From Metabacillus halosaccharovorans (GTDB lineage: Bacteria > Bacillota > Bacilli > Bacillales > Bacillaceae): 64,000 bases of DNA. Below the pieces are notes generated by a model. That model searched no databases. It was not told the DNA's origin and saw nothing but the letters and a program-made list of their open reading frames with translations. This document shows, one piece after another, positions 1 to 8,345 of this stretch; the first letter of the stretch is position 1, and each line of letters starts with the position of its first letter. Position numbers and translations under genes: made by a program. Location: the NCBI RefSeq assembly GCF_002019635.1, contig NZ_KV917373.1, positions 170,268-234,267 of the forward strand, read 5' to 3'.

Positions 1-1287
1 CCTGTTAAGATCTATACAACGCCAAAACTATTTATTAAAGATGTCACAATTGTCCCGGATATCACTGGAAATGTGTCTTATAATGTTGAAACGTCTAATC
101 CAGCTGAGATAAATATCAAGGTGATAGATGAAGAAGGAAAAGTTGTTGCTGAAGAATCAGGGAGTGAAGGTAAAGTTTTTATTCCTTCTGTTACTTTGTG
201 GGAGCCATTAAACGCATATTTATATACCTTAAAAATAGAACTAAATGAAAATAATAGAGTACTAGATGTATATGAACAACCTTTTGGAGTTCGTAAAGTT
301 GAAGTGAAAGATAGTCAATTTTTGATCAATAATAAACCATTTTATTTTAAAGGGTTTGGCAAGCATGAAGATACCTATATTAATGGACGTGGCTTTAATG
401 AAGCAGCAAATGTTCTTGATTTTAATCTATTAAAATGGATTGGAGCTAATTCATTCAGAACTGCTCATTATCCATATTCTGAAGAAATCATGCGACTAGC
501 GGATCGAGAAGGAATTGTTGTTATTGATGAAACACCCGCTGTCGGGATTCATTTGAATTTTGCTGCTACAATGTTTGGTGCACCATACCGTGACACATGG
601 AAAGAAACGGATACATTTGAAGCACATAAGCAGGTTATTGAAGAACTAGTTACTCGTGATAAAAATCATGCATGCGTCGTTATGTGGTCAGTGGCAAATG
701 AACCGGCATCGGAAGAAGAAGGGGCACTGGAATATTTTGAGCCGCTAGTCAAACTAACAAGAGAACTTGATCCGCAGAAACGTCCAGTCACAATCGTAAC
801 ACATGGAGGAGCCAATCCAGATACAGATAAAATTGCTGAAATAATAGACGTCCTTGCACTTAATCGTTACTATGGTTGGTATTCAGAGGGAGGAGAATGG
901 GATAAAATACGATTGAAATTACGCGGAGAGTTCGATAAATGGAAAAAACGATGCCCAGGAAAACCTATTATGTTTACTGAGTATGGTGCTGATACTGTGG
1001 CGGGTTTTCATGATGTTGATCCTGTGATGTTTACAGAAGAATATCAAGTGGAATATTATCGTGTAAATCATGAGATTTTTGAAGAGTATGAGGAATTTAT
1101 TGGTGAACAGGTTTGGAATTTTGCTGATTTTGCAACAAGTCAGGGCATAGTCCGTGTTCAGGGGAATAAGAAAGGGATCTTTACACGGGAACGTAAGCCA
1201 AAAGCTGCTGCTCACGAATTGCGGAAACGCTGGAATGATATACCGAACTTTGGATATAAAAAGAAGCAAAGTCTGAATAAGGACTAG
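1..1287 (+). CDS. uidA: Beta-glucuronidase (GH2), C-terminal part; 5' end outside window
   Basis: The frame is open from base 1 to the stop at 1285-1287, so about 428 C-terminal residues are visible. Known family role: hydrolysis of beta-D-glucuronides in the cytoplasm. Visible motifs are those of the GH2 catalytic barrel of GusA/Uid[28 protein letters not shown], the acid/base Glu in WSVANEP and the nucleophile Glu in FTEYGADT. No frameshift or missing catalytic residue is seen. The upstream neighbour, which could show whether it sits in a glucuronide-uptake operon, is not in the window. Identification as a beta-glucuronidase rather than a general GH2 beta-galactosidase rests on the GusA-like barrel motifs. 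Confidence 0.9.
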   Translation, partial: PVKIYTTPKLFIKDVTIVPDITGNVSYNVETSNPAEINIKVIDEEGKVVAEESGSEGKVFIPSVTLWEPLNAYLYTLKIELNENNRVLDVYEQPFGVRKVEVKDSQFLINNKPFYFKGFGKHEDTYINGRGFNEAANVLDFNLLKWIGANSFRTAHYPYSEEIMRLADREGIVVIDETPAVGIHLNFAATMFGAPYRDTWKETDTFEAHKQVIEELVTRDKNHACVVMWSVANEPASEEEGALEYFEPLVKLTRELDPQKRPVTIVTHGGANPDTDKIAEIIDVLALNRYYGWYSEGGEWDKIRLKLRGEFDKWKKRCPGKPIMFTEYGADTVAGFHDVDPVMFTEEYQVEYYRVNHEIFEEYEEFIGEQVWNFADFATSQGIVRVQGNKKGIFTRERKPKAAAHELRKRWNDIPNFGYKKKQSLNKD

Positions 1288-1512
1288 TCTATTCAAGTTA
1301 GTAGTATTCAATCATCTTGACTGTAGTAAGTAGATTAGCCTGCTGGGGGGCTGTGTAATATAGACTTCATTTTTATATGTACCAAATAGAACAGTTAATT
1401 TCAAAATAGTGGATGATTGAGGGCCTAACGATGTGAATCTTGTTTCTATATACGAATAATGTAAGTTCCTCCCGAATTCTGTAATGTAAAAAGAATTTAG
1501 GGAGGATTTTTT

Positions 1513-2313
1513 ATGTTTAAAAGGTATAGAGACATGTTTATAGTTTTCGCTGTTGGCGTCCTTGTGATTGTAGGGCCTACTTTTACAGCTTCAGCGCTAG
1601 GGGAAAGGATACTCACGAAGGGGTCATCAGGTAAGGATGTTGCCGAACTACAGGATTATTTGATGACAAAAGGAGTATTCCCGTATCATACATCTACTGG
1701 ATACTATGGTGATATCACTGTAGAGGCCGTCAAGGACTTTCAGCGTAAACGCAACCTGAAGGATGATGGAATTGCCGGGCCGCAAACAAACCATGCGTTA
1801 AAAGTGTTGCGAAATGGAAACATTGGGAAGCAAGTTATACATATTCAGTATCAGTTAAAGCAAACAGGTCACTATAAATCAAGTGTAGATGGTATATATG
1901 GAGACGGCACAGTAAGTGCGGTCAAGAGCTTTCAAAAGCAACAAGGACTTGCGGTTGATGGAATTGCAGGACCAAATACAAGGTCGGCGTTAGATCGTAA
2001 GGCTGAGCGTGGTTCAGCTGCAGGTAAAACATTAACGGTGGAAAGCACAGCATATACGGCAAGTTGTAACGGTTGTTCAGGTGTGACGAGAATGGGTCTT
2101 GATTTGAAAAAATATCCCGATGCGAAAGTAATCGCGGTAGACCCCAACGTCATTCCACTTGGTTCCATTGTAAAAGTAGATGGTCATGGTATTGCCATAG
2201 CAGCTGACACAGGTGGCGGTGTGAACGGGAATTCAATCGATGTGTTCATTCCTAACCATGATGATGCTCTGCAATGGGGGCGAAAAAACGTACGTGTGGA
2301 AATAATTGAATAA
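1513..2313 (+). CDS. Secreted peptidoglycan-binding protein with C-terminal 3D domain
   Basis: A 266-aa protein after a GGGAGGA ribosome site. Residues 1-29 look like a signal peptide ending near TASALG. Two peptidoglycan-binding_1 repeats follow (about 35-100 and 100-163), each with a YGD..T..AVK.FQ core and the DGIAGP.T ending. The C-terminus (about 172-266) is a 3D domain named for three Asp residues, seen here as D210 (VDPNVIPLGS), D232 (ADTGG) and D243 (IDVF). Known relatives, such as the YocH/YabE-type 3D proteins and MltA-like folds, act on or bind cell-wall glycan. I infer an extracellular wall-modifying role. It is monocistronic: a strong terminator lies just downstream. Confidence 0.85.
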   Translation: MFKRYRDMFIVFAVGVLVIVGPTFTASALGERILTKGSSGKDVAELQDYLMTKGVFPYHTSTGYYGDITVEAVKDFQRKRNLKDDGIAGPQTNHALKVLRNGNIGKQVIHIQYQLKQTGHYKSSVDGIYGDGTVSAVKSFQKQQGLAVDGIAGPNTRSALDRKAERGSAAGKTLTVESTAYTASCNGCSGVTRMGLDLKKYPDAKVIAVDPNVIPLGSIVKVDGHGIAIAADTGGGVNGNSIDVFIPNHDDALQWGRKNVRVEIIE

Positions 2314-2318
2314 GGGTA

Positions 2319-2358
2319 AGAAGCTGATATACGCTATTTTGTAGATCAGCTTCTTTTA
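2319..2358 (+). terminator. Intrinsic terminator of the 3D-domain gene
   Basis: A perfect 10-bp stem, AGAAGCTGAT (2319-2328) with ATCAGCTTCT (2345-2354), runs into TTTT six bases after the stop codon. Confidence 0.85.
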
Positions 2359-2407
2359 TGTGTTGGTTTAATGTACTCTTCGCTCAAAGTTTAGTTGAAT
2401 CCTGTAC

Positions 2408-2629
2408 TCATTTACCTGAACAATATCGGGGAAATGATGGAACTTGCTGCCACCAAGTAGGGATGAAGTGGTAATTATAATAAGGCGTATAATTGTTGTT
2501 ATGATTGTAATGGTTGTTAGTTGTAGGATTGTGGTGGTTATAAAGAGTATGGTGATTGTACTCTGCTGTACATGCCCCCGGCTGTCCCGGATGTGCTCCG
2601 GTAGTAATGGTATGATAATGTTGATACAT
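2408..2629 (-). CDS. His/Asn/Tyr-rich small protein, probable spore coat component
   Basis: A 73-aa low-complexity protein starting at the ATG at 2629 with ribosome site AAAGGAGAG. It is rich in His, Asn, Tyr, Thr and Pro, with runs such as YNHHNPTTNNHYNHNNN, and one Trp pair near the C-terminus. That composition resembles outer spore coat proteins of the CotD type, but I do not recognise a specific orthologue. Support for a coat role comes from the upstream sigma-K-like promoter (2670-2697), since sigma-K drives late coat genes in the mother cell. There is no signal peptide or membrane segment. The coat assignment is inference; that it is a real gene is supported by the ribosome site and promoter. 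Confidence 0.65.
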   Translation of the reverse strand: MYQHYHTITTGAHPGQPGACTAEYNHHTLYNHHNPTTNNHYNHNNNYTPYYNYHFIPTWWQQVPSFPRYCSGK

Positions 2630-2669
2630 ATTTAACTCTCCTTTACCTATAAATAGTTAGAAGCTGATA

Positions 2670-2697
2670 TAACCTATGCACAACATAGCTTATTTGT
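2670..2697 (-). promoter_or_regulatory. Sigma-K-like promoter of the His/Asn-rich gene
   Basis: On the minus strand a -10 CATAGGTTA (2670-2678) fits the sigma-K consensus CATANNNTA. An AC dinucleotide (2696-2697) stands 17 bases upstream, as expected for the short sigma-K -35. It lies about 40 bp ahead of the start codon. Confidence 0.55.
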
Positions 2698-2795
2698 ATG
2701 GACTTTTTTGTAAATGGGAATTTGATGAAAAATGAAGTGATTAATGGATAATATATAATTGAAAAAATTGTCACAAAACCAGTTATCATAATTTA

Positions 2796-2861
2796 GGTTG
2801 TTTTCGCAAAGGTTGTTGCTTAAGAATTTATAGTGGAGCGCAATGGAACGGACTATTTTTT
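2796..2861. repeat. R1 repeat, core-deleted copy
   Basis: This gene-free stretch (2630-2973) holds the sigma-K-like promoter and this repeat. The left flank GTTTTCGCAAA..TTGTTGCTT and TATAGTG joins directly to GAGCGCAATGGAACG.ACTATTTT. The GC-rich core of the full copy at 28413-28570 is missing. Confidence 0.6.
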
Positions 2862-2973
2862 CCCTTTAACACTAAATTAAAAAACAACAAAGTATGCATG
2901 TGAATGGATAAATTTAAAGTGAGGAAATTTCTGCCTTGGATTTTTCAGCTTTATGGAAGGAAAAAGGATTATA

Positions 2974-3522
2974 TTAATTTCCTTTTTCCATGGAATCTAA
3001 GTTGTTATTTATCAAATATCTTTCCTTGATAATCGTTTGATGATGCAGTTCATGACCGGCAATAATGTATGCCAGTGCACGTGCAGTAATAGGGTGGTTT
3101 AATACTGTTCCAGTACGGATCCATGAATCCTCAAGAAGGCTGGAGATCAATGAAGAGGTACACTGTCTTACAATCGTAAAATCTGAAAGTATGTCCTTGA
3201 AATCAAGCTGTCTGAAATTTGCATTAGTCATAAATAAATCTTTATCAAAGGGAGTAAATGAGACCGTATCGCCACGAGCAATGACAAGAAGGTGATAACT
3301 CAGCACACGTTCTACATCTGCCATATGTCCGACTACTTCTTTCAATCTCCATTTTTTCTCCTCATATTGGTATTCTGCTTGTTCACTGGTTATATTACTT
3401 AGAAGATTAATAGTTGTTTTTTGCTGCTTCTTTAGAATATCTTGTAAGCCTTTGTCAGGAACAAGCTCCAAGTATCTCTCAAAATACGGATGATATTCAT
3501 TCATATTAGGACGTTCCAGCAT
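2974..3522 (-). CDS. DinB-family putative metal-dependent enzyme
   Basis: About 182 aa. I place the start at the ATG at 3522 because a GGAGG ribosome site lies 8 bases before it; an in-frame ATG at 3537 overlaps that ribosome site. Family features are the four-helix DinB/YfiT layout with three candidate metal-binding His: GHMADVERVLSYH in the middle and AGHELHHQTI near the C-terminus. Known relatives include bacillithiol- and mycothiol-dependent transferases, but most DinB proteins have no proven substrate. It stands alone between the coat-like gene and nhaC, with no clear operon partner. Substrate is unknown. Confidence 0.8.
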   Translation of the reverse strand: MLERPNMNEYHPYFERYLELVPDKGLQDILKKQQKTTINLLSNITSEQAEYQYEEKKWRLKEVVGHMADVERVLSYHLLVIARGDTVSFTPFDKDLFMTNANFRQLDFKDILSDFTIVRQCTSSLISSLLEDSWIRTGTVLNHPITARALAYIIAGHELHHQTIIKERYLINNNLDSMEKGN

Positions 3523-3610
3523 TATTACCGCCTCCATACTAGTTATACCTTCATGTTAACTCATCTTAATATAAATGTTAATTTTTAACTGTAATTCTTT
3601 TTGAAATTAC

Positions 3611-3638
3611 AAAAAAACCGCCTCATTAAGAGACGGTT
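3611..3638 (-). terminator. Intrinsic terminator of nhaC
   Basis: On the minus strand AACCGTCTC pairs with GAGGCGGTT followed by a T run. The stem includes the last codons of nhaC. Confidence 0.8.
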
Positions 3639-5002
3639 CTACGATCTTTTAAAAATCCATAAAAAATAGTAAAAACAGGGGAAAGGTATAAGAAAAACGC
3701 GAAAGGTAAGAATGCCAAAACAGGTACACCTAGAGTTTGAGCAAAGAACGCACCACTAACTCCCCAAGGGATAAGCGGGTTAATTAACGTTCCTGCATCT
3801 TCCAGCGTTCTAGATAAATATTTTCGATCCAGCTCCATGTCTTCATATAGGGACTTAAATGATTGCCCTGGTATTAAAATAGACAAGTATTGCTCACCAG
3901 TAAGTAAATTGACACCTAATGAAGAAGAAGCTGTTGAAAGAATCAACTGTCCTTTTGAATGAATTCGACCTATTAACCCGTTTAGTAATGTCGGAATGAT
4001 TTTGAGAGAATCCAACAATCCTCCAAAAGCAAATGCGATTAGAATAAGTGAAATCGACCACATCATGGATTGTAAACCGCCACGATTTAACATATTGCTT
4101 ATTTGTTCATTTTCAATTGAAAAGGTTGTCCCGTTTTGTAAGACATGTAGAAACTGACTAAATGAAATTCCTTGTATGCTGACTGCCGTTATTGCTGCCG
4201 TCACTATACCGATAATTAATGAAGGGATAACGGGTATACGTTTAATGGCCAAAATGATTACAATAATAGGAGATAACAAGGTTAAGCTGCTTACCTGAAC
4301 CTGTGATTCAATTGCCAAGACCATGATTTTCATTTCACTAAGTGATGTAACATCGATAGGAGCCATTCTTCCCAAAATAAAGAAAATAACGGTTGTAATG
4401 AGTATACTAGGAATCGTTGTTAAAGACATATGTCTTATATGAGTAAATAAATCAACCTTTGCAACACCTGATGCAAAATTTGTTGTGTCTGACATAGGAG
4501 ACATTTTGTCCCCAAAACAAGCTCCTGAGATAATAGCTCCGGCAACCCATTCGATTGGTAAACCGATTGCAATGCCTGCCCCCATTAGAGCAACTCCGAT
4601 TGTGCTCACTGTTGTAAAAGAGCTTCCAACTAAACTTGAAATGACCATACAAGAAAATAGTGATGTGATAAGCAAGTAATCGGGGTTGATGATCGTTAAG
4701 GCATACGTCATGATCGTTGGAATGGTCCCACTGCTCATCCAGGCACCTATTAACATACCGATTAATCCTAATATAACAATTGGCTGGATACCACTTTGGA
4801 TTCCTTTTATTAAGCCTTCTTCTAACTTTTTCCATCCAAATCCTCGTAACAATCCAATTAGTAATATGACCAATAAGCAATTGAGTAGTGCTATATGTGG
4901 TTCAGTTTTTAATAAAAATAAACTTAAAAAAATAACAGCTAATATAAGAAGGAGAAGCCCGACAGCTTCTTTAAAATGAAACGTTCCTTTTTCTTTACTC
5001 AT
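3626..5002 (-). CDS. nhaC: NhaC-family Na+/H+ antiporter
   Basis: A 458-aa integral membrane protein with about eleven or twelve hydrophobic segments and ribosome site AAAGGAG. Family hallmarks are ISGACFGDKMSPMSDTTNFASG in two adjoining parts (conserved charged and Asp residues of NhaC) and the C-terminal EDAGTLINPLIPWGVSGAF-type motif. Known NhaC proteins exchange internal Na+ for external H+ and support growth at high pH and salt; in B. subtilis the neighbour gene yheL encodes this family. It is transcribed alone from a near-consensus sigma-A promoter and ends in its own terminator. The exact ion could also be malate/lactate-coupled as in MleN, a related family. Confidence 0.85.
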   Translation of the reverse strand: MSKEKGTFHFKEAVGLLLLILAVIFLSLFLLKTEPHIALLNCLLVILLIGLLRGFGWKKLEEGLIKGIQSGIQPIVILGLIGMLIGAWMSSGTIPTIMTYALTIINPDYLLITSLFSCMVISSLVGSSFTTVSTIGVALMGAGIAIGLPIEWVAGAIISGACFGDKMSPMSDTTNFASGVAKVDLFTHIRHMSLTTIPSILITTVIFFILGRMAPIDVTSLSEMKIMVLAIESQVQVSSLTLLSPIIVIILAIKRIPVIPSLIIGIVTAAITAVSIQGISFSQFLHVLQNGTTFSIENEQISNMLNRGGLQSMMWSISLILIAFAFGGLLDSLKIIPTLLNGLIGRIHSKGQLILSTASSSLGVNLLTGEQYLSILIPGQSFKSLYEDMELDRKYLSRTLEDAGTLINPLIPWGVSGAFFAQTLGVPVLAFLPFAFFLYLSPVFTIFYGFLKDRRTVS

Positions 5003-5052
5003 GAAAAACTCCTTTATAACTTAAACGCTTTTACGCTTTTTCGTACAAAAGT

Positions 5053-5080
5053 ATTATACCAGTCTAGTTTTTTGTGTCAA
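5053..5080 (-). promoter_or_regulatory. Sigma-A promoter of nhaC with extended -10
   Basis: Minus strand TTGACA (5075-5080), a 16-bp spacer, then TATAAT (5053-5058) preceded by TGG. This is both a consensus hexamer pair and an extended -10. Confidence 0.8.
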
Positions 5081-5147
5081 TTTAAAACAGTATTTTGAAT
5101 GTTCTAAATTTGATGAATGTTTTGTTGGTATAATAATTTACAAAAAG

Positions 5148-5177
5148 AAAAATCAGTGAAAAAGTTCACTGATTTTT
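5148..5177 (-). terminator. Intrinsic terminator of hemAT
   Basis: A perfect 13-bp stem, AAAAATCAGTGAA with TTCACTGATTTTT and a 4-base loop. It is symmetric, with T runs on both strands, and sits just past the hemAT stop. Confidence 0.85.
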
Positions 5178-5187
5178 AGAGTCTTTT

Positions 5188-6498
5188 TTAAATTGTTTTC
5201 GCCATATCTTTTAATTGGTCCGAAGTGTCGGCAATTGAATGGATCGCATTTGAGACGTCATTTATAACATCTGTAAAGTTTGTCAGGTCTGTTTTTGCTT
5301 GCTCACTTTGTTGTTTGTTTTTGTTCATAATATCAAGTATCGTATCAAAGAATGAGCTCATATCATCCATTTGATCAGATCCCTTTGTTGTTAAATCTGC
5401 CACTTTGTTAATCGAGTCAGAAATACTGTCAATTTGAGTGTGTATATTTGTGATTAAGCTAGATACACCCTGTACAGAACTTTTTGTTTCTTCTGCAAGC
5501 TTGCGAACCTCACTTGCTACAACAGCAAAGCCTTTTCCATATTCCCCGGCACGAGCTGATTCAATCGCTGCATTTAATGCTAATAAGTTTGTTTGTTCGG
5601 CAATGGATGTAACAATAGAAACAACTTGATTAATTTTCTCGGATGTTTGTTCAAGAGACTTCATTTTTTCAAGGATTTCAACATTGCTTTGTTCAATGAA
5701 TGTCATTAGTTTACTTTGCTTTTCTAAATCACTTTTTCCGTGGTGAGCTTGTTCTTCCGCGGTTGCGGCAGCTTCCGAACGGTCAACTGAATAAGAAGCG
5801 ATTTCTTGTGATTGAGCGAGAATTTCCTGAATAAAAGCCTTTGTATGATCAGTTGTCTCTGCTAATTGTGCAGCCAGATGGTTTACTTCCGCACGAATTT
5901 GCTGTTTTTCATGCTCGCTTTCCGCGCGGACAGAAGCATATTCACTTTCATATGCTTCTAAAACAATCTGTTGTTCCAGGCTAAATAATTTACTGATGCT
6001 CTGAATGGCTTGTATGATTTCACTTTTTGAGTGGAAATGTGGCTCAATTGTATGAATGACAGAAGCAAGAAGCTGCTGAAATCCAGCCATATACCATTTT
6101 GCCTCAAGGCCGATTTTTACATGGATATGTGCAATTCTTCTCATTCGTTTAACATCTTCAGCATCCATTTGTCCATTAAACATTTTCAATACATGTGCTT
6201 TAAGCGTTTCTTTTAAGCGGTCAACAGAGCTGTGATTGTTAATAATATCAATAAGACCTTGTCCGGCTTCAAATGATGCATAAAAAGTTTGAACAATTTC
6301 TTGAATGTTTTCTTCAATATAAGGTTTAACTTTCAATGCAATCGCCAGGTCGTGTTTTGTGATGTCGAGCATGTTGATTTGTGAGAGTAATTCCGGTTCG
6401 TCTATTTGTAAAACAACTTTTGATAAAAGTGCTTCGTAATCTTCGTTTTGTACTGAATTAACGGCTTTCTTCTCTTTTCTAAACGATAAGATACCCAT
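5188..6498 (-). CDS. hemAT: Globin-coupled aerotaxis transducer HemAT
   Basis: A 436-aa soluble chemoreceptor, close to the 432 aa of the B. subtilis protein. The N-terminal globin sensor (about 40-185) keeps a candidate distal Tyr (Y73 in TFYASFE) and proximal heme His (H126 in [12 protein letters not shown]). The C-terminal half is a methyl-accepting signalling coiled coil. It contains the invariant hairpin tip [18 protein letters not shown], followed by [17 protein letters not shown]. There are no membrane segments, as known for HemAT, which senses O2 in the cytoplasm and signals through CheA. A sigma-D-like promoter upstream fits control with motility genes. Confidence 0.93.
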   Translation of the reverse strand: MGILSFRKEKKAVNSVQNEDYEALLSKVVLQIDEPELLSQINMLDITKHDLAIALKVKPYIEENIQEIVQTFYASFEAGQGLIDIINNHSSVDRLKETLKAHVLKMFNGQMDAEDVKRMRRIAHIHVKIGLEAKWYMAGFQQLLASVIHTIEPHFHSKSEIIQAIQSISKLFSLEQQIVLEAYESEYASVRAESEHEKQQIRAEVNHLAAQLAETTDHTKAFIQEILAQSQEIASYSVDRSEAAATAEEQAHHGKSDLEKQSKLMTFIEQSNVEILEKMKSLEQTSEKINQVVSIVTSIAEQTNLLALNAAIESARAGEYGKGFAVVASEVRKLAEETKSSVQGVSSLITNIHTQIDSISDSINKVADLTTKGSDQMDDMSSFFDTILDIMNKNKQQSEQAKTDLTNFTDVINDVSNAIHSIADTSDQLKDMAKTI

Positions 6499-6538
6499 GA
6501 AAATAATTCCCCATTTCGTAAATATATACTTACTAGGT

Positions 6539-6566
6539 ATATCGGCATGGAAGATCAGAGTATTTA
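6539..6566 (-). promoter_or_regulatory. Sigma-D-like motility promoter of hemAT
   Basis: Minus strand -10 GCCGATAT (6539-6546) matches the sigma-D consensus exactly. TAAA (6563-6566) is 16 bases upstream (consensus 15). It lies about 40 bp before the hemAT start. Confidence 0.65.
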
Positions 6567-6583
6567 GTTTTTACCAAAAATAA

Positions 6584-6611
6584 AAAAGGCAGAAACTAAA
6601 TTCTACCTTTT
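6584..6611 (-). terminator. Terminator of the usp gene
   Basis: An imperfect stem, AAAAGG-AGAA with TTCT-CCTTTT, lies just past the usp stop. The minus strand continues into a run of T. Confidence 0.6.
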
Positions 6612-6621
6612 GAAAAGTAAA

Positions 6622-7149
6622 TTATTTTGCAATTAAGACTGGAATGGTTGATAATTGTGAGACCTTTTCACTGACACTGCCAAAAATTAATTTTTTTAAG
6701 CCGCTAATATTCCGGTTACCGATGATGATCAAATCACCTTCGTTTTCTTGGGCGTAGGAGACGATTGCGTCAGAAGGTTCACCGTAGGATACAGAGACAT
6801 TTGCTTTCGCATGGTGATGTTGTAGTATACGATTTGCCTCTGTTTCCAGAGTGATTTCTTCTTGACTTTTGTCTGGAAAAACTTCTGAAGATTCAGGGTT
6901 TAGTTCCTGTTCCTGTGGTACAGGTATTGCAGGATAGTTTCTCATTTCTCCAACCGGATAAGAGTGAACGGGTGAAATTAAAGGTGTTTGCTCCTGGTCT
7001 GTTAAGGGATTTAGGGATTTTTCTTTACTTATATATACGACTGATAACTGAGTGTTCATTTTTTTACTCATATTAATTCCTAATTCAAGTGCTTCTTTAC
7101 TATCGTCTGTCCCGTCAAATGCAACAATTAAATGGTTAAGTTCTTTCAT
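6622..7149 (-). CDS. Universal stress protein, UspA family
   Basis: A 175-aa protein with a single Usp alpha/beta domain. The N-terminal LIVAFDGTDDSKEAL strand-loop and the C-terminal ATP-binding motif GNRNISGLKKLIFGSVSEK (Gx2Gx9GS type) are both intact, so it is likely of the ATP-binding class. An unusual Pro/Glu-rich insert of roughly 55 residues (about 45-100) separates beta-2 from the rest and makes the protein longer than the common 140-150 aa. It is the last gene of a small minus-strand group with the 23-aa peptide and the HPr-like protein. No specific stress can be read from the sequence. Confidence 0.85.
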   Translation of the reverse strand: MKELNHLIVAFDGTDDSKEALELGINMSKKMNTQLSVVYISKEKSLNPLTDQEQTPLISPVHSYPVGEMRNYPAIPVPQEQELNPESSEVFPDKSQEEITLETEANRILQHHHAKANVSVSYGEPSDAIVSYAQENEGDLIIIGNRNISGLKKLIFGSVSEKVSQLSTIPVLIAK

Positions 7150-7189
7150 GTAAAATCATCCTTTCAAATTGGATTTTGATAAGACCAAA

Positions 7190-7261
7190 TTAAAAAATGA
7201 AATTAAGTAAAATGCTGATGACGACAATTGCTCCAACGACCATTAAAATAGTTCGTACCAT
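7190..7261 (-). CDS. 23-residue membrane peptide
   Basis: The ATG at 7261 follows a strong ribosome site AGGAGGAATCATTC and encodes 23 residues: a short charged N-terminus (MVRTIL) and one continuous hydrophobic helix (MVVGAIVVISILLNFIF). It sits between the HPr-like gene (22 bp upstream) and usp (41 bp downstream) on the same strand, so co-expression is likely. I do not recognise the peptide. Its composition suggests a single-pass membrane microprotein, possibly regulatory or toxin-like; neither is shown. Confidence 0.6.
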   Translation of the reverse strand: MVRTILMVVGAIVVISILLNFIF

Positions 7262-7282
7262 GAATGATTCCTCCTAGTTTGC

Positions 7283-7603
7283 TTATTCCATGTTTGCTTT
7301 CATAGCTGGTTGTAACATTGGTTTTTTCGCTAGTGTTGCTTCTGAAGAAATGATCTTCTTTAAATCGTTTAATTTTAAATGTGAATATTCTCCGTTAATA
7401 ATGAACGTTATTTCTTGTCCGTTTTTAACAGTTAATAAATAGGTAATAAAGGTAGTGAAATTTTCAGCGTTGATAACGCTTTTATTTCTTGTTACTAAGT
7501 AAATACTTCCGTTATAGGATTTTGCTAATTGACTAATTTTTATCACTTGATCAATTCGTAAATGATTTTTAAATGTGAATTGTAATGTAATGGGTTTATT
7601 CAT
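7283..7603 (-). CDS. HPr-like domain protein lacking regulatory Ser site
   Basis: A 106-aa protein with ribosome site GGAGGAATTC. Residues 3-88 resemble the HPr fold of the PTS phosphocarrier in length and pattern. The motif HLRID would align with the active-site loop HARPA, so the catalytic His and Arg are kept but the Pro is lost. The Ser46 region reads NAENFTTF instead of KSIMG. A C-terminal tail of about 18 residues is extra. Known HPr relatives without normal phosphotransfer, such as Crh, act as regulators. A regulatory role is therefore possible but unproven. It leads the group HPr-like, 23-aa peptide, Usp. Confidence 0.55.
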   Translation of the reverse strand: MNKPITLQFTFKNHLRIDQVIKISQLAKSYNGSIYLVTRNKSVINAENFTTFITYLLTVKNGQEITFIINGEYSHLKLNDLKKIISSEATLAKKPMLQPAMKANME

Positions 7604-7803
7604 ATGAATTCCTCCATAAAAAATGTTGTATGTTTGTTTTCTCTTTACTTACCTCCTCTTGTATGGTGGGAAACCTATTTGAAGAAAAATACTTCAATAG
7701 TCCTGCGATAGTACTTGGTACCTATACGACGTATAATGTCGGATGAAAAACATTCATCTTTTAAGGGAAACAAGGTATAGTAGAAGGTGAGAGAGGAAGG
7801 AAG

Positions 7804-8013
7804 ATGGGGATGGAAAAACTAAAGTACATAAGCATGCTTTCTGCCGTTGTTACACAGATTGTTGGAATTATTTTTTTATTTATTAACATAAAAATTGCCA
7901 TTGGATTATTTTTTGTTTATTTTCTTTCATTGCTTGTTTTAGTTATAACTTTTATTAAGATTAGAATAGATGAAAAAAAGGAGGACGACAAAAATGATTA
8001 TCGTGACTACTGA
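7804..8013 (+). CDS. Small two-helix membrane protein
   Basis: 69 aa with ribosome site GAGGAAGGAAG. Two hydrophobic segments (about 8-30 and 32-52) are followed by a strongly charged tail (RIDEKKEDDKNDYRDY). Its 3' end overlaps the next gene by 20 bp, so the two are probably translationally coupled. I recognise no family. It may help place the YbjQ-family partner at the membrane, which is inference from the overlap only. Confidence 0.7.
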   Translation: MGMEKLKYISMLSAVVTQIVGIIFLFINIKIAIGLFFVYFLSLLVLVITFIKIRIDEKKEDDKNDYRDY

Positions 8014-8311
8014 GACAGTTCCAGGTAAAGAAACAAAGGAATATAAGGGCTTTGTTAGAGGCAGTACTGTTCAATCTAAACATATTGGAAAAGATTTAAT
8101 GGCCGGGTTAAAAACAATTGTTGGCGGCGAACTAAAAGAGTACACAGAGATGATGGAAGAAGCTCGTCAAAAAGCGATCTTTCGTATGGTTGAGGATGCG
8201 AAAGAAAAGGGTGCTAATGCCATTGTATGTATGAGACTTGAATCATCCGCGGTCATGCAAAATGCATCAGAAATCATCGCTTATGGAACGGCAGTTATAG
8301 TAGAAGAATAA
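7994..8311 (+). CDS. YbjQ/UPF0145 family protein
   Basis: 105 aa starting at the ATG at 7994, set by the ribosome site AAAGGAGG ending 9 bases before it; an in-frame ATG at 7970 lies inside the upstream gene and has no ribosome site. Family features are the start MIIVTTETVPG, the GFVRGSTVQS strand, the central helix with Glu/Arg pattern, and GANAIVCMRLES. Members form pentameric rings of heavy-metal-binding-like subunits with unknown function. It overlaps a small membrane protein gene upstream and ends at a bidirectional terminator. Confidence 0.85.
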   Translation: MIIVTTETVPGKETKEYKGFVRGSTVQSKHIGKDLMAGLKTIVGGELKEYTEMMEEARQKAIFRMVEDAKEKGANAIVCMRLESSAVMQNASEIIAYGTAVIVEE

Positions 8312-8320
8312 TGGAAAAGA

Positions 8321-8345
8321 AAAAAGGGCAGCCAGCCCTTTTTTT
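8321..8345. terminator. Bidirectional terminator
   Basis: AAAAAGGGC and GCCCTTTTTTT flank a short loop between the convergent ybjQ-like and NmrA-like genes. T runs exist on both strands and the right arm overlaps the last codons of the minus-strand gene. Confidence 0.8.

Noticed and set aside
1336-1352. AGCC...GGCT hairpin after the beta-glucuronidase gene
   Set aside because: Only a 4-bp stem and no T run; not called a terminator. The stretch 1288-1512 shows nothing else of note.
2444-2635. Plus-strand frame opposite the His/Asn-rich gene, rich in Ile and Val
   Set aside because: Mirror of the skewed composition of the real minus-strand gene; no ribosome site.
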